Below are positions 26,525 to 35,736 of a stretch of DNA of 64,000 nucleotides, one piece after another. The DNA comes from Terriglobia bacterium (GTDB taxonomy: Bacteria > Acidobacteriota > Terriglobia > Bryobacterales > Bryobacteraceae): positions 25,487-89,486 of the forward strand of contig JAIQFN010000022.1 of the NCBI GenBank assembly GCA_020073265.1. Direction: 5' to 3'. Positions within the stretch are counted from its first letter, which is position 1; every line of letters begins with the position of its first letter. The notes below the pieces were generated by a model. It did not search any database, was not told where the DNA came from, and worked only from the letters and a program-made list of their open reading frames with translations. A program made the translations under genes and the position numbers.

Positions 26525-28810
26525 ATGTTGAAAAGCCTGTTTGCAGCGACTAGCGTACTGTTTCTCATCTCCGGAACTGTGGTGTTCGGCCAAACACCCA
26601 CGATCACCAGCGTCGTCGACGCCGCATCATTCAGTACGCGCTTGGCGCCCGGCAGCTTGGCGAGTGTTATCGGCGCCAACCTCGGAACCAACACCGCGAT
26701 CTCTGTCACCGTCGGCGGCAAGGCTTGCGCGGTTTTGTCCGCCTCGCCGACGCAGCTCCAGATCCAGATCGCGGTGGATGCGCCGTTGGGGTCGACCACG
26801 CTCCAGGTGGGGAGCTCCGCGCCATTCAACCTGTCCCTCGCCCATTTGGCTCCGGTGCTGTTTAGCGCCGATGGCACGGGGCAAGGGAATGTTCAGGCGA
26901 GTCACGCTGATGGTTCAGCCGTGACCACCTCCAGTCCGGCAGAAGCGGGCGAAGTGATCGCAATTCCAGCCATTGGCATGGGTCCAACCGTCACGGTCGT
27001 GCCCACCGGCTCCGTCTCGCCCTCTGCGCCTATTGCTTTTATTACGAACGCAGTACAAATAACGGTAGCGGGCAAGGCACAGGCAGCTCTCCTTTTCGCG
27101 GGGCTGGTGCCTGGAAAGATCGGCGTTTATCAGGTCAACTTCGCTATGCCGCCTGATGTTACGACGGGGCTTCAGCCTATCTACGTCACTGTCGGAGGAG
27201 TAGTCAGCAACACTTTGACCTTGCCCACCAGCGATGCGCCGGTAATAAGCGGCCTACAGAACAACTACAGCTACATCAGGGCAGGCTTTCCGAACTACGG
27301 CATTGCCCAAGGCTCAATCTTCATCATCTCGGGGAACAACCTAGCCAGCACCAGATCTTTCGGGCAGCCCCAATATCCACTGCCAACGTTGCTGGATGGA
27401 GTTTCAGTCCAGGTCACCGTGAATGGAACGACCACGCAAGCGATTCTGTACTACGTCACGCCGAACCAGTTGGGTGCGATCCTGCCTTCGAGCACTCCTG
27501 TGGGGATCGGGAAAATCACCGTGACGAAGAACGGGGAAACTGGACCGGCGACGCCGATTCAAGTAGTACAAAGCGCCTTCGGTCTGCTAACGCTCAATCA
27601 GGCGGGCGTGGGCCCCGCGGCGGCGCTCGATGCGAATTTCCGCTACCTCGGCCTGACGAATTCGATCCAGCCCGGCGAGTACGTGAACTTTTGGGGCTCC
27701 GGTTTAGGCCCCGCAACGGGCAACGAGGCAGTTCTTCAGACGCCGGTGGATCTTGCCAACATCCCGATCGAGGTGGATATTGGCGGCGTACCCGCTACGG
27801 TGGCCTACCATGGCCGTTCGAACTATCCCGGCCTGGATCAGGTTCAAGTAATCGTCCCGCAGGGAGTGCAGCCGGGCTGCAACGTTTCGGTGGTAGTGCG
27901 GACCGGCAACATCTACAGCAACTATGCCTCGATTCCGGTGGCGCTCAGTGGTCGCACCTGCTCCGAGCCCGAGTTAGGCATAACCTCGGATCAGCTCGAG
28001 AGCGCGGTCAGAAAGCCGTCATTTACATTCGGCACCGTCAACCTCCAAAAGGATGTCAACTTTGAAAAGGATGTCAACGGGAATCCGCAGACGGTTCCCA
28101 ATGATCGCGCCAGCGCCCAGTTCTCCCGTTTCGTGCCGCTTCAGTTCGGCGCGGCCAACCTTGGCAATGTGTCAATCGGAAGCTGCACGGTCTACTACAA
28201 CAGTTTGTTTGGCGGGAGCACCGGCGAGTTCGATGCAGGCCAGGCGATCAACATCGGCAGCCCGATAGGCAAGGCTACGCTCAATCCGAGCGGCGATGAC
28301 GATGGCAGTTACGACGAGTTTCTAGGCAGCGACACCACCTTACCGATTTTTATCCCGACCGCGGGCGGCTCCTTGAGTTTCGATAACGGCGCCGGCGGGT
28401 CCGATGTGGGAGCATTCACGGCCAACCTCGCGCTGGGGGCTCCGCTGGTTTGGTCGAACGAGGCCAGCATCACCACCGTGAATCGGTCAAACGGAGTGAC
28501 GGTCAACTGGACGGGCGGCGCGTCGAACAGCTACGTGCAGATCAGCGGAATGTCGGTCACGGGGAGCGGAACTCTCGCGGTCCTCAATGGCTACTTCAAC
28601 TGCGCGGCACCGGTATCGGCGCGTCAGTTCACGGTCCCTCCGGCCGTTTTGCTGGCTTTGCCGCCAGGAGGCAGCGGGCCGCCGTCCGAACCGTTCGGAA
28701 CACTGTCAGTTAGCAACATCACTGGCCAGCAATTTACGGCCCCAGGGCTCGATCTCGGCCTTGTAAGTGCGAGCGTGAACTTTAACAACGTCATGGTCAC
28801 GTATCAATGA
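26525..28810 (+). CDS. Exported protein with repeated TIGR03437/IPT-like domains
   Basis: The 761-residue product has a signal peptide (LFLISGTVVFGQT) and at least two TIGR03437-like units. The first starts VVDAASFSTRLAPGSLASVIGANLG, the second APVISGLQNNYSYIRAG with GSIFIISGNNLA and EYVNFWGSGLGPATG. A ~250-residue C-terminal region follows with no family I recognise (rich in Gly, Ser and Asn, with DDDGSYDEFLGSD). Unlike its neighbours it has no propeller, so the normally C-terminal module has become the body of the protein. It begins 26 bp after the kelch gene and is probably co-transcribed. Function unknown. Confidence 0.8.
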   Translation: MLKSLFAATSVLFLISGTVVFGQTPTITSVVDAASFSTRLAPGSLASVIGANLGTNTAISVTVGGKACAVLSASPTQLQIQIAVDAPLGSTTLQVGSSAPFNLSLAHLAPVLFSADGTGQGNVQASHADGSAVTTSSPAEAGEVIAIPAIGMGPTVTVVPTGSVSPSAPIAFITNAVQITVAGKAQAALLFAGLVPGKIGVYQVNFAMPPDVTTGLQPIYVTVGGVVSNTLTLPTSDAPVISGLQNNYSYIRAGFPNYGIAQGSIFIISGNNLASTRSFGQPQYPLPTLLDGVSVQVTVNGTTTQAILYYVTPNQLGAILPSSTPVGIGKITVTKNGETGPATPIQVVQSAFGLLTLNQAGVGPAAALDANFRYLGLTNSIQPGEYVNFWGSGLGPATGNEAVLQTPVDLANIPIEVDIGGVPATVAYHGRSNYPGLDQVQVIVPQGVQPGCNVSVVVRTGNIYSNYASIPVALSGRTCSEPELGITSDQLESAVRKPSFTFGTVNLQKDVNFEKDVNGNPQTVPNDRASAQFSRFVPLQFGAANLGNVSIGSCTVYYNSLFGGSTGEFDAGQAINIGSPIGKATLNPSGDDDGSYDEFLGSDTTLPIFIPTAGGSLSFDNGAGGSDVGAFTANLALGAPLVWSNEASITTVNRSNGVTVNWTGGASNSYVQISGMSVTGSGTLAVLNGYFNCAAPVSARQFTVPPAVLLALPPGGSGPPSEPFGTLSVSNITGQQFTAPGLDLGLVSASVNFNNVMVTYQ

Positions 28811-29469
28811 CTATCTGTGCGTAAGATTCGAGGAACTAAACGAGATCCAAAGTTCACCTTCCGCTGCCGTTAGGACTCAATGGCGCCACGATCGTAGCTC
28901 TATCGCAAAATCCGGGCATAGCACTATATATGCCCTGATACAGGGGTAGCCATGAGCGCGGATAGCTGGACACCGATCCCTCGCAGTCCGGGCCGCATCC
29001 GTCTGCTGTGGGAGTCATGACCGCCTCCAGCGGAGTAGGATCTCCCAAAACTACTCCATGCGATCAACTACGGCGCACCTTTCCTAGCGTTGCGGCGATG
29101 GCGCGGGGTAGGCGAGCGGCGGGAAATTGCTGAAGGGGAAGCGAAGAAGGGCAAGCGGGAGGCGTGATCGGCGGCGTTCCGGGCGATCGGGGAAGAACAG
29201 GACGGGATACCTGACTTCTCGCTCGTGTGGATAGTTTCCGGACCGACCAATCATTCTCTATGGCGACACTGCAGGGTGTATTCGTAAAGGACGGCTGTGA
29301 GTGAAGGTGCGTGAAGCAAAACGACAACTCCCGATCACTGATATATTATTCGCAGAGCCGGTAAAATGACCCGGATGTTGCCGTTCGCTTCGAGGGGATT
29401 CCGAACCGGGCGTATGTGGCTTCGGACGGGGTTTGCGCGGATCGCAAAATCAGGAGAGGGGCGCATCAG
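28811..29469. other. Gene-free 0.66-kb stretch with repeat copy C
   Basis: Apart from copy C of the dispersed leader repeat (29075-29241) I see no coding region here. An AT-rich patch (ATATATTATT, 29341-29350) about 120 bp before the metallo-beta-lactamase-fold gene could be a -10 region, but no -35 element accompanies it. Confidence 0.5.
29075..29241. repeat. Dispersed leader repeat, copy C
   Basis: This copy is more diverged than A and B. It lacks the ribosome site and start codon of the multicopy gene but keeps the rest, including the block GAAATTGCTGAAGGGGAAGC and the 33-bp extension shared with copy B. No attached gene remnant is visible. Confidence 0.8.
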
Positions 29470-30471
29470 ATGAAGTCGCTGATCAGCATTGCCGGAGCAG
29501 TTCTTTTTGCGATAGTCGGGATCGCATCGGCGCAGACGCCTAACACGACAGCGGACAGCTACATCGCGACGGCCAAAGCGGCCGCCGGCACGGATTGGGC
29601 GGGGACGTTTCTGCGCCTCTGCATTCCACCTTCAGCGGGTCCCCAGACTACGGGTGGTCAGGCAGGGGCTGGCCGGGGCGGGGGTGGTCGCGGAACAGTT
29701 CGCCGTACGCCTGCCAGGGAAACTTGGTACGCCGAACCGGCCAAGGTGGCAGATAACCTCTATTTCCTGGGCACCAAGATTCATAGCGCATGGGCCATCG
29801 TCGGCAGCCAAGGCATTATCGTCCTCGAGGCGCTCTTCGACTACGCTGCCAGAGACGAAATCCTGGATGGCCTGAAGAAAGTCGGGCTGGACCCGAAGAA
29901 CGTGAAATATGTGATTCTTTCACACGCCCACGGCGATCACGACGGTGGGGCCGTACTGCTGCAGGACTCGATTCCGGGCGTGCACGTCATCTACGGCGCG
30001 GAAGATTGGGATGCCGTGGATAAACGCCCCAGCGGCAAGGCGAAGCATGACATGGTGGGCACCGACGGGATGAAGGTTTCGGTGGGGGATGCCTCCGTTC
30101 AGATCGTCACGATGCCGGGCCACACCCGAGGAACGCTGTCTTACCTGTTCGAGGTGCGGGACAATGGCAAGCCCCTCCGCGTCGCTTACGTCGGCGGGAC
30201 GGCGATCCCGTTTAACGGTAGCGCCGCATACTACGACGGCTATATCGCTTCCTCCAAGAAGATGGCGAAGGCCGCCGCTGACTACGGTGCGACAGCCCTG
30301 ATGTCGAATCACTCCGAATTCGATGATGCGTACTTCAAAGCTCACACCGCCGCGAGCCGCACACCGGGGGAGCCGAATCCATTCGACGTGGGTACGGATG
30401 GCGTCGCGCGCTATTTCACCGTGGTCCAGGCTTGCACCACAGCTGTCAGATTTCGGGCGACCGGCCAATAG
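29470..30471 (+). CDS. Exported metallo-beta-lactamase-fold hydrolase
   Basis: The 333-residue product has a signal peptide (LFAIVGIASAQT) and the zinc motif SHAHGDHDGG (His152, His154, Asp156, His157), with further ligands in MPGHTRGT and SNHSEFDD. The order resembles subclass B3-like enzymes, so beta-lactam or lactone hydrolysis is possible but unproven. A Gly/Arg-rich insert (57-78, AGAGRGGGGRG) lies before the fold. It stands alone, with its start chosen at the signal peptide and AGGAGAG upstream. Confidence 0.85.
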   Translation: MKSLISIAGAVLFAIVGIASAQTPNTTADSYIATAKAAAGTDWAGTFLRLCIPPSAGPQTTGGQAGAGRGGGGRGTVRRTPARETWYAEPAKVADNLYFLGTKIHSAWAIVGSQGIIVLEALFDYAARDEILDGLKKVGLDPKNVKYVILSHAHGDHDGGAVLLQDSIPGVHVIYGAEDWDAVDKRPSGKAKHDMVGTDGMKVSVGDASVQIVTMPGHTRGTLSYLFEVRDNGKPLRVAYVGGTAIPFNGSAAYYDGYIASSKKMAKAAADYGATALMSNHSEFDDAYFKAHTAASRTPGEPNPFDVGTDGVARYFTVVQACTTAVRFRATGQ

Positions 30472-30595
30472 TTGTCGGGCAGGCGGCTGCTTGGAATTAC
30501 TTTTCAAATTCGGGGCTTGGCGCAGAGCTGGGGTTCGGCCAAGAAGTAGATGACAGATGGCCGACCAGCCAGGAGTTGGCTTGTACCGGTCTAAA

Positions 30596-30967
30596 CTACG
30601 GCGTTACTGCGCTCCGACCAACGCGAACACTTAAGCTGTCAGGATCGTGCACCCGGGCAAAGCGTCCATTGGGATAGTTCTCGGGATCGACCGTCACTTT
30701 AACGCCGGCCGCCTCAAGTTGAGTCACCATCGCTACGAGGTTTCGCACCCGGAAGTTGATCATCCAGACTTGTCGCGGAGAGCCGAAGTACGAGGCGTCC
30801 TCGGGAAACGGCTCGAAGCCGGTGGGGCCTGCCTCCTGCCGCCACTCGAGCTGCTCGTAGGTGGTCGGTGTGACGGTCACGCCAAGATGCTGTTGATACC
30901 AGAGGCGCAACGCCTGCGGGTCTTTCGCGCGGAAGAATATTCCACCAATGCCGGTGACTTTCTCCAT
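30596..30967 (-). CDS. VOC (glyoxalase/bleomycin-resistance-like) protein
   Basis: The 123-residue cytosolic product fits one VOC unit: GIGGIFFRAKDPQALRLWYQQHLG at the start, MINFRVRNLVAMVTQLEAAGV in the middle and FARVHDPDSLSVRV at the end. The usual first His is replaced by Gly or Ile and the final ligand Glu by Ser, so metal binding may be lost. The reaction is unknown. Confidence 0.8.
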   Translation of the reverse strand: MEKVTGIGGIFFRAKDPQALRLWYQQHLGVTVTPTTYEQLEWRQEAGPTGFEPFPEDASYFGSPRQVWMINFRVRNLVAMVTQLEAAGVKVTVDPENYPNGRFARVHDPDSLSVRVGRSAVTP

Positions 30968-31149
30968 GGCCGGTAGTGTATCGTCGTCACGCCTCTGGTC
31001 GCAATTTGCCGGGCATGGGCATCGATTACTCCTGGAAGCGGGCCAGTATGCATCGCGCTACAATGGCTCAGTCTGAATTGTCGGAATCCACGGTTTGCGC
31101 CGCGGTGGGCCATTCGTTTGGGGCGAATCACTTTTGTTGAGGAGGGTGT

Positions 31150-33420
31150 ATGGGGAGTCCAAAGTTGAAGAAAGCATTTCTCTGTTCCTTTGTCTGTGCG
31201 GGCGCCGCGCTCGCCCAGACACCCGCCAAAGTTGACTTCAGCCGCGACGTGCTCCCCATCCTGCGCCAGAACTGCGTGCCTTGCCACGGGCCTACCCAGC
31301 AGAACAGCGGCATGCGGCTCGACCGCAAGAGTTCCGTCATCAGCCGCCGCGGTGTCGTGCCTGGCAGCGCCGAAAACAGTTTTTTGTTCCACCGCATCTC
31401 CGGCTCAGCCTATGGGTCGCAGATGCCGCCGACCGGTCCGCTGCGCGCCGAGCAGGTCAAGATCATCCGGATGTGGATCGACCAGGGCGCCGATTGGCCC
31501 GATGCGCTCGCCAACGAAGCCGACGCTCCGCCGCCCAATCCGAAGGCGGTGGCCATGGTGGAAGCTCTGCGAACCGGCGACACGCCTGCGTTCAACAAGC
31601 TGCTCGCCGAAGACGCGAAGCTCCTGAACGCGCGCGGCCCCGAAGGCTCAACGCCTTTCATGTATGCGGTCTTCTACACGGGCGCCCCGGTGCTGGAACA
31701 GTTGCTCAAGAAAGGCGCCGATCCGAACAAGACCAACGATGCCGGCGCAACCGCGCTGATCTGGGCCGCCACCGATCTTGAAAAGACGCGTGTTCTCGTC
31801 AGCCATGGCGCCAATGTGAACGCCCGCTCGGCCGATCTGCGCACTCCGCTCATGATGGCCGCCCGACGCCCCGGAAATTCGACGACGGTCAAGTTCCTGC
31901 TCGACCACGGCGCCAATCCCAACCCCAACAACCGGCCCGACGTCGAAGGCGCGCCGCTCATCGATGCCGCCAACGCCGGCGATCCCGCCAGCATGGAGCT
32001 GCTGCTCGCCAAAGGCGCCGAGACAAAGCGCTCCGGCGAAGATCTGCTCGAAAACGCTCTGACGGTTCACTGCGCGAAGTGCGTGGAACTCGTCGTTGCG
32101 AAAGAACTGAACAAAGAGGCTTACTCGGCTGCGCTGCCCAACATTGCGTCTCTGGGCGACGTCAATGCTGTTCGCCTCATGCTGGATCACGGCGCCGGTG
32201 TGAGTGCCGTCGATCCGTTGGGACGCACGCCGCTGATGTACGCGGCCGCATCCGACCTGCTTCCGCTCGACGAAGTGAAGCTGCTGGTGGAACGCGGCGC
32301 GGACGTCAACGCCAAAGACAAACACAAAGATGGCGGCGATGGCGGGCTGACGGTGCTCGATATCGCCAGGCTGCACGGCGAGACGGCGATCGTGGCATAC
32401 CTCGAAAAGGCCGGGGCGAAAGGCACAGCTCGCCGCAAAGCCGAACTGCAGCCGCGCCGCGCCAACACGATCCAGGCCGCGGTCGAGAGCAGTCTGCCGC
32501 TGATTCAGAAAGCAGACGCCAACTTCGTTCCCAAAGCCGCCTGCGTTTCCTGTCACAACAACAGCTTTGCCGCACTGGCGGTTGGCGCCGCGCGCGCGGC
32601 AGGTTTCAAGGTCGACGAAAAGACGTCCAAAGCGCAGGTGCAGGCTAACATCGTCGGTCTCGAAAAGCTGCGCGACTATCTGCACCAGAGCATGTTGCAG
32701 CCGGTGGAAGACACCTTCGGCTCGTTCGTCATGGGCTACGTTCTGGCGGGGCTGGATGCGGAACACTACAAGGCCGACCTCAACACCGACGCGGCCGCGA
32801 TCTACCTGAAGTCCCACCAGATGCCGGATGGCGAATGGCCCTACGGTGCAGCCGACAATCGCCCGCCGATCTGCTCCGACTATATCGGCCAGACCGCGAT
32901 TGCAATGCGCGGAATCCAGCTCTACGCGCCGAAGCCTTTGAAAGCCGAGTACGACAAAGCCGTGCAGCTCGCCGCGAGCTGGATTGCGAAGGCCAAGTCT
33001 TCGATCAACGAAGACCGCATCTGGAAACTGCAGGGTCTGGCGTGGGCGAGTCCGGACAAAGCTGCGATACAAGCTGCGCGCCAGGATCTGCTCGCAAAGC
33101 AGCGCCCGGATGGCGGCTGGTCCGATCTGGATTCGATGGAGAGCAGCGTCTACACCACCGGACGCGCTCTGGTGGCGTTGCATTCAGCCGGCATGCCCGC
33201 ATCCGATCCGGTTTATCAGCGCGGCATCCAGTTCCTGCTCAGGACGCAGAACGAAGATGGCTCCTGGTACGTCCGTTCGCGCGCGATGACCTTCCAGCCC
33301 TATTTCGACTCGGGCTTCCCGCACGGCTTCGATCAATGGATCTCCGCCGCCGGCAGCAGCTTTGCCAGCATGGCGCTCTCGGCCGCGGCGCCGGCGAAAG
33401 CCACGACGGCAATGAAGTAG
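31150..33420 (+). CDS. Exported di-heme, ankyrin and alpha/alpha-toroid fusion protein
   Basis: The 756-residue product has a signal peptide and a planctomycete-type cytochrome domain (heme motif CVPCH, 42-46, with MPPTGPL downstream as axial Met). Ankyrin-like repeats follow (about 125-430; GADPNKTNDAGATALIWAA, LVERGADVNAKD), then a second heme motif CVSCH (465-469). The C-terminal region has squalene-cyclase-like QW motifs: QMPDGEW (557), QRPDGGW (651) and QNEDGSW (700). It is predicted periplasmic. I know no characterised protein with this order; redox-linked binding of a partner is a guess. A strong GGAGG site precedes the ATG. Confidence 0.85.
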   Translation: MGSPKLKKAFLCSFVCAGAALAQTPAKVDFSRDVLPILRQNCVPCHGPTQQNSGMRLDRKSSVISRRGVVPGSAENSFLFHRISGSAYGSQMPPTGPLRAEQVKIIRMWIDQGADWPDALANEADAPPPNPKAVAMVEALRTGDTPAFNKLLAEDAKLLNARGPEGSTPFMYAVFYTGAPVLEQLLKKGADPNKTNDAGATALIWAATDLEKTRVLVSHGANVNARSADLRTPLMMAARRPGNSTTVKFLLDHGANPNPNNRPDVEGAPLIDAANAGDPASMELLLAKGAETKRSGEDLLENALTVHCAKCVELVVAKELNKEAYSAALPNIASLGDVNAVRLMLDHGAGVSAVDPLGRTPLMYAAASDLLPLDEVKLLVERGADVNAKDKHKDGGDGGLTVLDIARLHGETAIVAYLEKAGAKGTARRKAELQPRRANTIQAAVESSLPLIQKADANFVPKAACVSCHNNSFAALAVGAARAAGFKVDEKTSKAQVQANIVGLEKLRDYLHQSMLQPVEDTFGSFVMGYVLAGLDAEHYKADLNTDAAAIYLKSHQMPDGEWPYGAADNRPPICSDYIGQTAIAMRGIQLYAPKPLKAEYDKAVQLAASWIAKAKSSINEDRIWKLQGLAWASPDKAAIQAARQDLLAKQRPDGGWSDLDSMESSVYTTGRALVALHSAGMPASDPVYQRGIQFLLRTQNEDGSWYVRSRAMTFQPYFDSGFPHGFDQWISAAGSSFASMALSAAAPAKATTAMK

Positions 33421-33618
33421 CGCAAGCTTCGTTCGGTCGCCTTGCTCCGCTTGAAGCCGGCGTCACGTCAACTTGAGGGCCCCATTCGGACGTGATATTG
33501 GCATTTTTCGAGTTCCCGAAGAAGATTCTGATTTCATCGCCTTTTGTATTCGCGAATGCGCGGCCTGTCCGTTCGCGACGGAATAAATATCTCCGGGGCG
33601 CGCGATAGACTGAAGGGA

Positions 33619-35736
33619 ATGCCAAGCGGGGATTCCGAGCGGATGGATGCGCTCACGGAAGCGATCGTTCGGCTGCTGAAGCGCGTAGAGCAGGTGGAGG
33701 TCCGGCTGACGAATCTGGAGCGGGGGCAATCCGCCGTTGCTTCTCCTGAGCGGCCTCGGACGGCGCCTGCGGTTTCTCCCGCAGTTCGGCCGCCGCCAGC
33801 GTCCGGCGAGCCGGGCGTCCAAACTCTACCCCAAGAGCCAGGGACGATCCCGCCTGTTCCCGCGTTCGCCCTCAGCGCGGAGGCTCCCGCTGAACCTCGC
33901 GAGCAGCCCCGACTGGAGACGCGCCTGGGGCTGACGTGGATCAACCGCATCGGCGTGCTCACGCTGATTATCGGCGTCGCTTTCTTTTTCAAGTACGCAT
34001 TCGACAACCAGTGGATCGGCCAGACCGGGCGCGTAGTTCTAGGAGTGCTCGCTGGACTGGCGACGCTCGCTACTGGAGACGTCCTTTGGCGTCGTGGCCA
34101 GAAAGTGTTCGCACAAGGCGTCTGCGGCCTGGGCGTGAGTATTCTGTACCTGTCCTTTTACGCGAGCTTCGCGTTCTATCACCTGCTGCCTCAAGGAGCC
34201 GCATTTGTTCTGATGGCGATGGCGACCGCCGCGTCCGGCGCCTTCGCGCTGCGTTACGACGCCATGCCGATTGCCGCACTGGGGATGCTCGGCGGTTTTC
34301 TGACTCCGCTCCTGCTGAGCACGGGTCAGGATGCACCTTGGACTTTCTTCAGCTACCTGTTCCTCATCGACGTGGGAGCCGTGGCCGTCGCACGCCCGCG
34401 ACGCTGGCGGCCGCTCGATGCGATGGCGTTCCTCGCCACCGCAATGCTCTACGCCTCGTGGTTCGGCGAATGGTTCAGGCCTGAGAAGCATGTCGTCGCT
34501 ACCGTGGCCGCGCTGGCTTTCTATGCGCTGTTCGCGTTTGTGGAGTGGAGCTGGATCTTCTGCGCCGCCCAGGCGCTGGCCGGCGTCGCGCTTGCGGCCA
34601 TCTGGCCGGAGACTACGCCGTACCTGGTCTTGAGCCTGATTGTCGGAGCGGCCGGACTCGCGATCGCCGATCGGACCCGCAGGCCGGCGGCCATATTTTC
34701 GTTTGCGACGTTCTGGGTCAGCTACGGCATCTGGGTCTCCTCGAACGGCGAGCCAAAAGAAACCGGCACCGCGGTCCTGCTGCTGACAATCGGGTTTGCG
34801 ATGTATCTGGCATGGGTGCCTTTCGAAAGGCTGGTGCGAAAGCGGGAGATTCGGACCCAGCACCTGACCGTATTGGCCCTGAACGGCATCTTCTATTTCG
34901 GATCGAGCTACGTGCTGCTGAAACCGCACTATCAAGCATGGCTGGGCCTGTTCGCCGCCGCCATCGCCGGCCTGCACCTGTCGCTCGGCATGAGGTTGTG
35001 GAAAGAACGCTCCGCGGCCGGCTACGACTCGGGTCCGGTTCTACTGGCGCTGGGAAGCGCACTCGGCTTCCTTACTCTGGCCGTGCCCATCCAGTTCACC
35101 GGGTTTAGCATCACTCTGAGCTGGGCGCTCGAAGCGGCGGCGTTGGTGTGGATCAGCCGCCGGACGAAGGAGAACCGCATATGGTACGGTGCAGCCGCCA
35201 TATACATGCTCGTGTTATTCCGGCTCTATGCGTTCGATGCCTGGCTAACATCGGCTCACCTGCTGGTGAACACACGCTTTCTGACGTTCGTGGTTTCCGC
35301 CGTGAGCTTGTGGCTGGGCGCTCGGTGGCTGAAGAGCACGCGCCTTCCTGCCGCCGCCGGCTACGTCGCAGGTCACTTCGTCTTGCTCTCGGCCTGTCTG
35401 TTTGAATTGAGCGACTGGGTGAACGCGGCGGTGAGCGTCGACAATCAAAGAAGCGTCATCGCCGTCAGCGTCTCCATCCTGATGGCTCTGTATGGAGTAC
35501 TGCTGATCGGCATCGGAGTCACCTACCGCTCCGCGCTGAATCGGGTTCTCGGCCTAGGACTGTTGGGACTGGTGGTGCTGAAGCTTTACCTGTACGATGT
35601 GTGGGAAGCGAGCCGGCTCTTCCGCACGGCTGCGTTCGTCTCCCTTGGCATTCTTCTGCTGCTCACTTCGTATCTGTACTCACGCTTCCGTCTGGTGATT
35701 GAGAATTGGTGGAAAAATGAAGAAGCCGGCAAGTAG
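33619..35736 (+). CDS. DUF2339 multi-spanning membrane protein
   Basis: The 705-residue product begins with a coiled-coil-like segment (ALTEAIVRLLKRVEQVEVRLTN) and a Pro-rich linker. It continues with RLGLTWINRIGVLTLIIGVAFFFKYAFDNQWIG, the DUF2339 signature, and about 20 hydrophobic helices. It sits in the inner membrane; its role is unknown, with a link to envelope polysaccharide suspected for the family. Start 33619 has a GAAGGGA site. A TTG at 33544 is an alternative. The 3' end overlaps the DUF3999 gene by 20 bp, a common pairing. Confidence 0.85.
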   Translation: MPSGDSERMDALTEAIVRLLKRVEQVEVRLTNLERGQSAVASPERPRTAPAVSPAVRPPPASGEPGVQTLPQEPGTIPPVPAFALSAEAPAEPREQPRLETRLGLTWINRIGVLTLIIGVAFFFKYAFDNQWIGQTGRVVLGVLAGLATLATGDVLWRRGQKVFAQGVCGLGVSILYLSFYASFAFYHLLPQGAAFVLMAMATAASGAFALRYDAMPIAALGMLGGFLTPLLLSTGQDAPWTFFSYLFLIDVGAVAVARPRRWRPLDAMAFLATAMLYASWFGEWFRPEKHVVATVAALAFYALFAFVEWSWIFCAAQALAGVALAAIWPETTPYLVLSLIVGAAGLAIADRTRRPAAIFSFATFWVSYGIWVSSNGEPKETGTAVLLLTIGFAMYLAWVPFERLVRKREIRTQHLTVLALNGIFYFGSSYVLLKPHYQAWLGLFAAAIAGLHLSLGMRLWKERSAAGYDSGPVLLALGSALGFLTLAVPIQFTGFSITLSWALEAAALVWISRRTKENRIWYGAAAIYMLVLFRLYAFDAWLTSAHLLVNTRFLTFVVSAVSLWLGARWLKSTRLPAAAGYVAGHFVLLSACLFELSDWVNAAVSVDNQRSVIAVSVSILMALYGVLLIGIGVTYRSALNRVLGLGLLGLVVLKLYLYDVWEASRLFRTAAFVSLGILLLLTSYLYSRFRLVIENWWKNEEAGK

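Noticed and set aside
31648..33183. 511-codon minus-strand frame inside the cytochrome-ankyrin fusion
   Set aside because: The plus strand has heme motifs, ankyrin repeats and a strong ribosome site. The minus frame has no recognisable domain.
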